NCBI RefSeq assembly: GCF_000208925.1
Contig: NW_001914996.1
Coordinates: 1 to 36,124, forward strand
From: Entamoeba histolytica HM-1:IMSS
Lineage: Eukaryota; Evosea; Mastigamoebida; Endamoebidae
DNA: 36,124 nucleotides
Direction: 5' to 3'
A model generated the notes under the pieces. The model did no database searches and was not told the DNA's origin. It saw only the letters and a program-made list of their open reading frames with translations. Positions 8,651 through 17,400 of this stretch are shown here, piece by piece. Position 1 is the first letter of the stretch, and each line of letters begins with the position of its first letter. The position numbers were made by a program, and so were the translations under genes.

Positions 8651-10567
8651 ATGACATCATATCAAAAAACTAATGAGACAGGTAAATGTGAAATGTGTAA
8701 TAAAGAAATTAGAGGATTTCATCATCTGTATAAATGTCCAAGTTGTGGGTTTGGAGTTTGTTCTGACTGCTTAAAAAAAGGACCTACATGTCGATGTAAT
8801 CATGGAATACCACCACTCACAGAAGAACAAGAAAGAAAAATGAATGTATTAATGGAAATGGGATTTCCTGATTATATTTGTATATTTGCATTAAGGAAAT
8901 ATAAATGGAATGTTGAAGAAAGTATTCCATGGATTATTGATAATCTTCGAACATTTCCAAAACCAGAAAGTCAAGAAAATAAAAGAGAAGAAGAGAAAGA
9001 AGAAAAAGAAACAGATGAAGGATTAGAATATGTAGAAGATGAAATGAAATGGAAAGAAAAAGTGGAAGAAGGAGGAATTATTGAAAAGAAAAGAAAAGGA
9101 ATAAATAATAAAAGAATAAAAGAAGAAAAAGAAGAAGAAGAATGGCATGAAGATGTATTTGATGATGAATTATATGGCAATGGAGAAAAGGATAGAGGAG
9201 ATCCAAGAATAGAGAAATGTTATGAAGTTATTGAAGCAAAAGATATTATAAAAATGATTAGAGACAGTTGTGAAAAAGAATCTGAAGCATTAAATATTAG
9301 TCCAGGGAATGTCTCAATATTATTAAAACGATATGGATGGTCAAAAGATAAATTAGAAGAAGCATATTTTGAGAATTATGAGAAAGTTTGTAAAGAAAAT
9401 GGAATAATTAATGGAGAAATTAAAGAATGTAAAGAAAAAACATGTCCAATTTGTTATGAAGAAGGAGTAGTGATTAGTTTAAATTGTGGACATTATTTTT
9501 GTATAAAATGTTGGGAAGAAAGAATTAAAACGATGATTGAAAGTATAGGAAGTAATGTAGTTGATTGTTTATGTATGGAACAAGGATGTACATGTAAAGT
9601 TAATTATGAAATTATAGAAAAAATAGGAAATAAAAAAATATATGAAAGATTTATGTATTTTATTTGTAAAGACTTTATTAGTCATAGAAAAAGTTATGTA
9701 TTTTGTCCAGTAGATACATGTGGAAGAGCAATTCATTATTTTGATACATCTAGAAATGAAGTACCAATTATTTGTAAATGTGGACAAAAATTTTGTTTTA
9801 AATGTGGAAGAGAAATGCATAAACCAGTGTCATGTTCAGAATTTATGAAATGGAATGATTTAGTAACAAATGACACAGAAAGTATGAAATTTGTTAATAC
9901 TATTTCTAAACCATGTTTTCATTGTGGATTATATACTGAAAGAGTTGATGGATGTAACCATATGACGTGTTCACGATGTCATGGGGAATGGTGTTGGATG
10001 TGTCGAGGGGATTGGAAAACACATGGATCACAAACAGGAGGATTTTATAAATGTAATTTATATGAAAAATCAGAAGCTAAGAAATTAGATGAACAAGCAC
10101 AAAAATTAAAAGAAGAAAATAAAAAGTTTTTAGAATATTTTGATGAATATATTAAATATAATAATATAATAAGAGAAATTACTAAACAAGAAGATGTATT
10201 ATATAATATAGAAATAAATATTGAAAAAAGTACAGGAAAATCAAATCCAGAAATATTAGAAGCAGCAGAAATTTGTAAAGAAGCATATAGTGTTATTAAA
10301 TATTCATTTGTATTTGAATTTTTTATTAAGGATTATGAAATAATTTATAAATTATTTAATTTCCGTCAAAAGAAAGATATTGAACGAGTAAATGAATTAA
10401 GAGAGACATTAAAAAAGATAGAATTAACAGGAATAGTAGATATTCAAAAAATAAGACAATTAATAGAAAATGTCAAAAAAGTTACAGAATCACTTTCTGA
10501 TGTATCTACAGAAAATCTTATGAAAAATAGATTTGATGAAGTAAAAAAGAAGAAAAGAAAAAATTAA
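8651..10567 (+). CDS. RBR E3 ubiquitin ligase, Ariadne type, with extra N-terminal zinc and UBA domains
   Basis: 638 residues. Order: a Cys/His cluster at 13-51 (CEMC--EI, CPSCGFGVC--C, C-C-HG), resembling a C1/ZZ-like finger; a UBA domain at about 61-100 (LMEMGFPDYICIFAL, WIIDNL); an acidic low-complexity linker; an Ariadne UBA-like domain at about 195-250; RING1 from C265 (CPICYEE, CGHYFCIKCW); IBR at about 330-397; RING2 from C422 with predicted catalytic Cys435 in DGCNHMTC and ligands including C440, C443, C448, C451, H458 and C468; then a helical Ariadne-like C-terminal region. RBR ligases accept ubiquitin from an E2 on the RING2 Cys and then pass it to substrate; Ariadne members work with neddylated cullins. 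The 3' end converges on the SNARE gene, with 23 bases between stop codons. Confidence 0.93.
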   Translation: MTSYQKTNETGKCEMCNKEIRGFHHLYKCPSCGFGVCSDCLKKGPTCRCNHGIPPLTEEQERKMNVLMEMGFPDYICIFALRKYKWNVEESIPWIIDNLRTFPKPESQENKREEEKEEKETDEGLEYVEDEMKWKEKVEEGGIIEKKRKGINNKRIKEEKEEEEWHEDVFDDELYGNGEKDRGDPRIEKCYEVIEAKDIIKMIRDSCEKESEALNISPGNVSILLKRYGWSKDKLEEAYFENYEKVCKENGIINGEIKECKEKTCPICYEEGVVISLNCGHYFCIKCWEERIKTMIESIGSNVVDCLCMEQGCTCKVNYEIIEKIGNKKIYERFMYFICKDFISHRKSYVFCPVDTCGRAIHYFDTSRNEVPIICKCGQKFCFKCGREMHKPVSCSEFMKWNDLVTNDTESMKFVNTISKPCFHCGLYTERVDGCNHMTCSRCHGEWCWMCRGDWKTHGSQTGGFYKCNLYEKSEAKKLDEQAQKLKEENKKFLEYFDEYIKYNNIIREITKQEDVLYNIEINIEKSTGKSNPEILEAAEICKEAYSVIKYSFVFEFFIKDYEIIYKLFNFRQKKDIERVNELRETLKKIELTGIVDIQKIRQLIENVKKVTESLSDVSTENLMKNRFDEVKKKKRKN

Positions 10568-10590
10568 AATATACATACACAATAATTAAA

Positions 10591-11385
10591 TCAATTTTTC
10601 ATTAAAATCATAGCACCAACACTTACAACTCCAAAAATTACAAAAAGTATTGTTATTGTACAACATAATTGATCTGGTCCTCTTACATGTTCTAATATTC
10701 TTTTTAATTTTATATTTTTTTCATCTAAATGAGAAATTTGTTTATTTACTTTTTTTGTTATTAATTCAATTTTCATATCTTGTTCATCTACTTGTTGATT
10801 AAGACTAGTAGCAACTTCTTTTAAATCTTTAACTCCTTCATGAATTATACTTAATTTATTATCAATGTTTTTATCATTTTCTTCAATCTCTCTAATTCGT
10901 TTATCATCACTTTCTGGAAGTGAACCAACACTAAATTCTTCAATTCCCTTAATATGAAAATGTTCTTCAATTTGTATTCCTCTTTTAGCAATCATTTTCA
11001 TTGTTTCAATTTCATCTTCTACTGTTTTTAATGAAAGTCTATATTCAATTAATTTTTCATCATTTTGATTTTTCTTTTTTAATTGTTCTGTTGCATATTC
11101 TTGATATTCCTTTCTTAATTCTTCATACATTATATCAATACTTTTAATTTTCCTTTTAATTTCTATAGTAAGCTGAACCACTGAAGTACATTCTTCTTTT
11201 GCTTCTTCTTTTACACGAAGATCACATAATTTCTCAACATCACAAACTTGAAGATAAATCATTTGTCTTTTCTTTGTGAATGAATCAATATTTCCTTCTT
11301 TTTCCATATCATTTAATTCAATTTCATTTAATGAAAATCCACAATCTTCTACTATAATTTTAAGTGTTGTTTCTAATCTATTCAT
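10591..11385 (-). CDS. Qc-type SNARE (syntaxin-like), tail-anchored
   Basis: 264 residues. The N-terminal half is helical. A SNARE coiled coil spans about residues 163-231, with heptad hydrophobics and a glutamine at the likely zero layer (Gln202 in QQVDEQDMKIELI, matching the EEQ position of syntaxin-6-type Qc SNAREs). A single membrane span of about 23 hydrophobic residues (238-261) sits at the very C terminus with only three residues after it, so the protein is a tail-anchored cytosolic SNARE on an internal membrane. Subtype is not certain: syntaxin 6/8/SYP7-like Qc is the best guess. The first in-frame ATG is used; no GAACTTAAA element is seen before it. Confidence 0.82.
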   Translation of the reverse strand: MNRLETTLKIIVEDCGFSLNEIELNDMEKEGNIDSFTKKRQMIYLQVCDVEKLCDLRVKEEAKEECTSVVQLTIEIKRKIKSIDIMYEELRKEYQEYATEQLKKKNQNDEKLIEYRLSLKTVEDEIETMKMIAKRGIQIEEHFHIKGIEEFSVGSLPESDDKRIREIEENDKNIDNKLSIIHEGVKDLKEVATSLNQQVDEQDMKIELITKKVNKQISHLDEKNIKLKRILEHVRGPDQLCCTITILFVIFGVVSVGAMILMKN

Positions 11386-11514
11386 TGAATTAGCAATGAG
11401 TCAATATCTTAAATGAAAGTGTCTTTTCTTCTCATAATGTTATACTCAACATACTTAAAATCCAAATTGTATGAAAATAACTTCTAAAAATAGAAAGATT
11501 AAGAAAAGTGAAAA

Positions 11515-11522
11515 AAACCCTT
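11515..11522 (+). promoter_or_regulatory. AAACCCTT element before Rpb10
   Basis: It lies 31 bases before the Rpb10 ATG and directly abuts the GAACTGAAA element. Confidence 0.45.
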
Positions 11523-11523
11523 T

Positions 11524-11532
11524 GAACTGAAA
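11524..11532 (+). promoter_or_regulatory. GAACTGAAA core promoter element (Rpb10)
   Basis: It starts 22 bases before the Rpb10 ATG, the same spacing as GAACTTAAA before NOP56. Confidence 0.45.
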
Positions 11533-11545
11533 AAAATAAGAAAGA

Positions 11546-11767
11546 ATGATTATTCCAGTACGATGTTTCACATGTGGGAAAGTAATTGGAAATAAGTGGG
11601 AAAAATTTCTTGAATTAGCCACTGGAGGAAAGGTTCCAATGGACCAAGTTTTTAGTGAGCTTGGGATTGAAAGATATTGCTGTAAACGAATGTTAGTATC
11701 ACACGTTAATTTGATTGGGTTCTTATCAATGTATGATTTGCCATCAGAAAGTCTAAAGAAAGCATAA
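11546..11767 (+). CDS. RPB10: RNA polymerase subunit Rpb10 (RPABC5)
   Basis: 73 residues, the normal family size. The invariant N-terminal MIIPVRCFTCGK motif gives zinc ligands Cys7 and Cys10, and the RYCCKRML motif gives Cys45 and Cys46. This small subunit is shared by RNA polymerases I, II and III and helps assemble the Rpb3/Rpb11 platform. The start is fixed by the conserved N terminus. AAACCCT and GAAC elements sit just upstream. The Prp16-type helicase starts 78 bases after the stop on the same strand, without a visible GAAC element of its own. Confidence 0.97.
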   Translation: MIIPVRCFTCGKVIGNKWEKFLELATGGKVPMDQVFSELGIERYCCKRMLVSHVNLIGFLSMYDLPSESLKKA

Positions 11768-11845
11768 TTGAGATTGTATTAGAAATATTTAAGGTTTTAT
11801 AAAAGAGAATAATTTTATTAATAAGAAAAACTAATAAATAGAAAG

Positions 11846-14383
11846 ATGGAAAGTCATAAACGAAAACGATCTAATTCTAGACATAGAAGTAGTACTGAAA
11901 CAGAAAAAAGTCAATATAGAAAATTAGGAAGAGAATGGGGAGATGCTACATATGTTAAAATTTTAAGAAAAGAAGAAATTCATAAGAAAGAAGAAAATGA
12001 TATACTTGAATTTTATGATGAAGAAATTAATGACCAACAACATCAGGAAGTTGAATTATATGAATTACTTAATAAAAAAGAAGAAGGTGATAAATGGGTT
12101 GAAAACCAATTACAGGCATCAGGAATTATTAAACAAAATAGAGAAATTAAAGAAGAAGTTGAAGATATTGAAGTTATTGTTAAGAAAATTATTCCACAAT
12201 TTATGGAAGGGAAGCATAATAAATTAGAAGAAGCAAAAATTGTTGTTCCAATCAAAGATCCAAGTAGTGATATTGCAAAATTAATAAAAAGAGGAAGTGA
12301 GACATTAATTAAATTTAAAGAAAGGAAAGAAAGACAAAAAGGTAGTAGAGAGATAATAGAAAGTGAAAGTATATTAAAGAAAATAATCAAAAAGGAAGAG
12401 AGAGAAGAAGAAGAAGAAAAAGAAGATATAAGAGAAGAGAGAGAGGAAAAAGAAATGAATAGAATGGAAAAACGAAGAGAAATTAAAAGAAATCGAGAAG
12501 AATTACCAATATTTTTTAAGAAAAAAGAAATTATAACAAGTATTAAAGAAAATCAAATTAATATTATTATTGGAGAAACAGGAAGTGGTAAAACTACACA
12601 AATTGCACAATATATAGTTGAAGAAGGGATTGGAAAACATGGGAGAATTGGATGTACTCAACCAAGAAGAGTTGCAGCAGTAAGTGTTGCACAAAGAGTT
12701 AGTGAAGAAGTTGGAAGTAAATTAGGAGAAGAAGTTGGGTATCTTATTAGATTTGAAGATAAAACAAGTAAAAAAACAAAAATCAAATTTATGACGGATG
12801 GAATATTATTAAGAGAAGTAATTAAAGATCCAACGTTAGAAGAATACAGTGTTATTATAATGGATGAAGTACATGAACGAAGTCTTAATACGGATATTTT
12901 ATTTGGTATTATAAAAAGAATTATTCAAGAAAGAAATGACCTTAAATTAATTATAACAACAGCTACTATTAATGAAAATAAATTAATAGAATTTTTTGGG
13001 ATAGTTCCTATTATTCATATTGAAGGAAGAACATTTCCTGTTAGTGTTCAATATCTTAAAACAACACCAAATGATTATATTGAAATGGCAATAAGACAAG
13101 TACTTTCCATTCATATGAATCAAGGAAAAGGAGATATTTTAGTATTTATGACAGGACAAGAAGATATTGAAGTAAGTTGTGAATTACTCAAAGAAAAATA
13201 TAAAGAAATAAAAGTAGAAAATAAGCAAGACATAGAAATTATTCCTATTTATTCTCAATTATCCAATGAAGCACAAAAAAAAATATTTATTAAAAGTAAT
13301 AAGAGAAAAGTAATTATTTCAACAAACATTGCAGAAACATCATTAACAGTACAAGGAATTAAATATGTTATTGATAGTGGATTAGGAAAATGGAAAATAT
13401 ATAATCCAAAGATAGGTATGGATTCGTTACAAATTTTTCCAGAAAGTAAACAAAATGCAGAACAAAGAAAAGGAAGAGCTGGAAGAACAGAAGCAGGAAT
13501 ATGTTATAGGTTATTTACAGAAAATACATTTAAATATGATTTACTTGAAAGTCCTATTCCAGAAATTCAAAGAACAAATTTAAGTAATACAGTCTTAGAA
13601 TTAAAAGCAATTGGAATTAATGATATTAATAAAATTGAATTAATTGATAAACCAAATGAAGAAAGAATTTTAAATTCAATGTATGAATTATGGATATTAG
13701 GAGCATTAGATGAAATAGGAAATATTACAGAATTAGGAAGAGAAATGGTTGAATTACCTCTTGAACCATCATTATCTAAAATGCTTATTGTTGCACAAAA
13801 ATTTGAATGTACAGAAGAGGCACTTACTATTGCAGCAATGTTAACAGTTCCAAATGTATTTCTTAGACCAAAAGAACGACAAGAAGAAGCTGATGCAACA
13901 AGAGAAAAATTTTATCAACCAGATAGTGATCATATTACACTTGTTAATGTTTATAATCAATGGAAAGAACATGAAGAAAATGAGCAATGGTGTGACAAAA
14001 ATTATATTAATATAAAAGCAATGAATAAAGCAAAAGATGTTAGAAAACAATTAAAAGATATGATGAATAAAAAAGGAATTAATGAAATTTCATGTGGAAG
14101 AAATTTAGATAATTTAAAAAAGTGTATTACTGCTTCTTATTTTTATAATGCTGCTAAATTAAAAGGACAGACTTATATTAATTTAAGAACAGGTGTTCAA
14201 TGTTTAATTCATCCAACATCAGCATTATTTAATATGGGTGTTAAATCAAAGTATGTTATTTATCATGAATTATTACTTACAACAAAATCTTATATGAGAT
14301 GTATTACTTCTATTGAAGGAAAATGGTTGCCTGAATTAGGAGAAGTATTTTTTAAAGCTATTAATTTAAAAGATATTGAATAA
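11846..14383 (+). CDS. DEAH-box spliceosomal ATPase, Prp16/DHX38 type
   Basis: 845 residues. Helicase motifs: I GETGSGKT (243-250), Ia TQPRRVAA, II DEVH (340-343), III TAT (372-374), V STNIAETSLT, VI QRKGRAGR (540-547). Helicase-associated winged-helix/ratchet and OB-fold regions follow (ILNSMYELWILGALD, YHELLLTTKSYM). The N-terminal extension decides the subfamily: the block around residues 85-165 (SGII, IIPQFMEG, VVPIKDPSSDIA, KRGSETL, ERKERQK) follows Prp16/DHX38, not Prp2, Prp22 or Prp43. Prp16 remodels the spliceosome after the first transesterification step. Splicing is needed locally: this window holds several intron-containing genes. Motif II has Val where Prp16 normally has Ala. An Arg/Ser start (KRKRSNSRHRSS) suggests nuclear targeting. 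Confidence 0.9.
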   Translation: MESHKRKRSNSRHRSSTETEKSQYRKLGREWGDATYVKILRKEEIHKKEENDILEFYDEEINDQQHQEVELYELLNKKEEGDKWVENQLQASGIIKQNREIKEEVEDIEVIVKKIIPQFMEGKHNKLEEAKIVVPIKDPSSDIAKLIKRGSETLIKFKERKERQKGSREIIESESILKKIIKKEEREEEEEKEDIREEREEKEMNRMEKRREIKRNREELPIFFKKKEIITSIKENQINIIIGETGSGKTTQIAQYIVEEGIGKHGRIGCTQPRRVAAVSVAQRVSEEVGSKLGEEVGYLIRFEDKTSKKTKIKFMTDGILLREVIKDPTLEEYSVIIMDEVHERSLNTDILFGIIKRIIQERNDLKLIITTATINENKLIEFFGIVPIIHIEGRTFPVSVQYLKTTPNDYIEMAIRQVLSIHMNQGKGDILVFMTGQEDIEVSCELLKEKYKEIKVENKQDIEIIPIYSQLSNEAQKKIFIKSNKRKVIISTNIAETSLTVQGIKYVIDSGLGKWKIYNPKIGMDSLQIFPESKQNAEQRKGRAGRTEAGICYRLFTENTFKYDLLESPIPEIQRTNLSNTVLELKAIGINDINKIELIDKPNEERILNSMYELWILGALDEIGNITELGREMVELPLEPSLSKMLIVAQKFECTEEALTIAAMLTVPNVFLRPKERQEEADATREKFYQPDSDHITLVNVYNQWKEHEENEQWCDKNYINIKAMNKAKDVRKQLKDMMNKKGINEISCGRNLDNLKKCITASYFYNAAKLKGQTYINLRTGVQCLIHPTSALFNMGVKSKYVIYHELLLTTKSYMRCITSIEGKWLPELGEVFFKAINLKDIE

Positions 14384-14460
14384 TTAATTGAATTAATATT
14401 AATTCTTAAAATTTTAATATGTTAATTTTTATAAAAAAAGAATTAATTCTTGGGAATAAT

Positions 14461-17400
14461 TTAATAGAGATAAACTGAGTGTTTTAACTTATCTCTACAC
14501 CATGGTTTCATTTTATAAAACTCTTCTCTTGAAACTCCAAAAACTTCTTGGAATTCTTCATCAGATAAATATGTTTCAAGAATACTTTTGTCTACTCCAA
14601 ATGGTCTTGGTTTTGTTATTAATTCTGCATATGTATATCTTGTTCTACAATATTCATCAAACATTTCTTTAGCATCCATTTCAGTAACTTTACTTCTTTT
14701 TTCAATTCTTGGGAAAATAATACTTTGGTCAACTTCAATTCCATCTATTTCAATTGCTTCACTAGGATTTTTAATAGATCGAACTCTTTTTCCTTCAACA
14801 CTTATTTCATTTTTAAGTGCTGGGTCTATTTCATTAAATGTTCCATCTATTACTTGTGTTATTAATTCAATTTCTTTCTTTTGACAAACTGGATAATTTT
14901 GTCTTAAATTATTTTTCCTTAATAAATTCGTATCACTCCATGCTTCAAATAATGCTCTAAATTCCATACTTTCTTCATTTTCTTGTTCAATTTTAACTTC
15001 TTTAAGTCCTCGTTCTTCTGCACATTTTAATGCAAATTGTAATGAAAATCTTTTTGTTTCATTGATTGCTTTACTTCCAAACCATAACCATAACTTTCCT
15101 GCATCAACTAAAAATACTTCCTCTTTATTAAAATCATTTTGACTTGGTTGTTCAATTTCTTCAATATCAACTGATGTTACCCAAAATGTAAATTTAAATA
15201 ATCTAATTTGATGATAATTTTCTTTACTTTTTTCTACTCCTTCTATAAATTCAATATTCCCTCCAATTATTTTCTTACATATTTCTTGATTATAACTTAA
15301 AGGTAATTTAAATTCTTGTTCCATCATTTTTACCATTTTCTTTTCTTCTTCATTACTATCTTTTCCTTCAATAACTTCAATTCCTTTTATTGTTTTAAAT
15401 ACGTAAATACTTCCTGGCATTAATTTCATTCCTTTTCCTTTTTCTTCTAACTGATAACTAATTGGCATTTGAACTGCTTTACAAAGATATTCTTCTCTTC
15501 CTCTAATTTCATATATTTCTGGTCTTTTATCATAATATTCACTATATCCTCCTAAATGAACAATAAATTTCCCTTTAAAGATTTTTAAAAATTCTTTTGG
15601 TTCTTTTCCTTGTACAACTCTAACTTGAACTGATGTTTCAACTGTACCACTTGTTTCAACTACTTTATGTGCTAATGTTCCCATATCCATTAGTGATGCA
15701 TCTCTTCCTTGCCAAAAATAAAGAATGTGTTGAGCTTTTTCACTTCCTTCTGGATAAAATGTATATTGAATTAAAAATGCTTCTTTACTAAAGAAGTGTC
15801 CATATAATTCTTTTGGATATTCAACTGTATTATGTTCTTCAATTCTTTTAATGATATATGTTCCTTCTTTAAGATTATTAAAAATCATTTTTCCATTAAC
15901 ATTTAATATTATTTCCGTAAAATTACTTATTTTCTTTTCTTTCATTTCTAAAATCATTGTTTCTATTTTCTTTTGTGGTTTATGTTCAACTTCTTTTGTC
16001 ATTTTTTTATTTTCAATTCCTCCCATTTGAATTGGTAATGTTCCTGGATAATTACTAAACTTTTCTTTAAATAATATATTTTCTCCATTTTGATTAATTT
16101 TTACCATAATTATTGGTTTATTTCTTTTTCTAAGTTCATTCCCAATAATATTTCCTATTTTCCTACAATTAATTGTTGATGTTACACTTTGCCATACATA
16201 GATTTCTGTGCTTGTACTAATAATATTAACTGTTCCTTCTTTTAATATTTCTTTTGGTGGTAATGTTGTATTTCCATGTTCATAAATCATTCTAACACTT
16301 AATGGATTTTTTTCATTCTTTTCATTATGAACTATTCTATATATTCGGATTATTTCTGGTTCTTCTTTATCTTGTTCTTCAGTACTTTTATTATTTCCTT
16401 CTTTTTCTTCTTTATTATCTGGATTAAACTTTGTTGGTTGACATCCTATTTTTTTCCACATATCTGTTTCTCTATCATCTTTTCCATGTGTTAATAATAT
16501 AACTTTACATTTGTCTCGTTCTTTTTCTGAAATTCTCCTTGCTAATTCTTCTGCTTTAGACCTATTAACTTTAGGTGAATATTGTCCTCTCCAAACATAA
16601 ATCCCTTCTTTACAAAGTAAAACATATGAATTCCATGGATTTAATTCTTTTTGTTTTAATTCAATAACATATGATCTTAATCTTCTTCTTCCTTTAATTT
16701 GAATAAGAAGTGTAGGTTCTCCTTCTATTAATTTTTTAAAGTCTGTAAAATATTCTTCTCCTAAATTTGATTGCTCTTGAATATATTCTTCATTAATTTC
16801 ATTGTCATTAGTTAAAATATTTCCTCTAATTCCAAGTTCATTCATTATATCTCTTGTTCTTTTCTTTCTTTCCATAATTTCTTCTTTCCATGCTTTACAT
16901 TCTTCAGTTTTAAATTCATGTTTATTTCCTTTTTCTTTCATTTCAATACTCATTTCTCCTTTATCTTCATTAATATCAATATTTTCAATATCTTTTAAAT
17001 ATATTTTTAATATTGGAGTACTGTCTGTTCTATTCTTAAAAATAAATATTTCATTTGCAACTAATGTAAAAATGATTTTTGAATATCCTCCAAATATTCC
17101 TTTAAAATAATATTCCATTTCATCTTGTGCTGGTGTTCTTCGGAAATCTTCTAATTCTTCATCTGCTTCTTCTCCTTTTAAATTATTTGGTGTACATGCA
17201 TTCATCCATTTCTCTAGTTCTTCTTCATTTTTACATGCTAAATGAATAACATTTCCTTTACTTGTTAATTGGAATGTATTTTTTCCATATGATTTAGGGA
17301 AAATACCTTCAGTTTTACTTAAATGAATTACTCTATTTAAGAAACATTCCATTTCACTATTTCCTGTTGCTTCTTCTGTCCACCATGTAATATTTTGACT

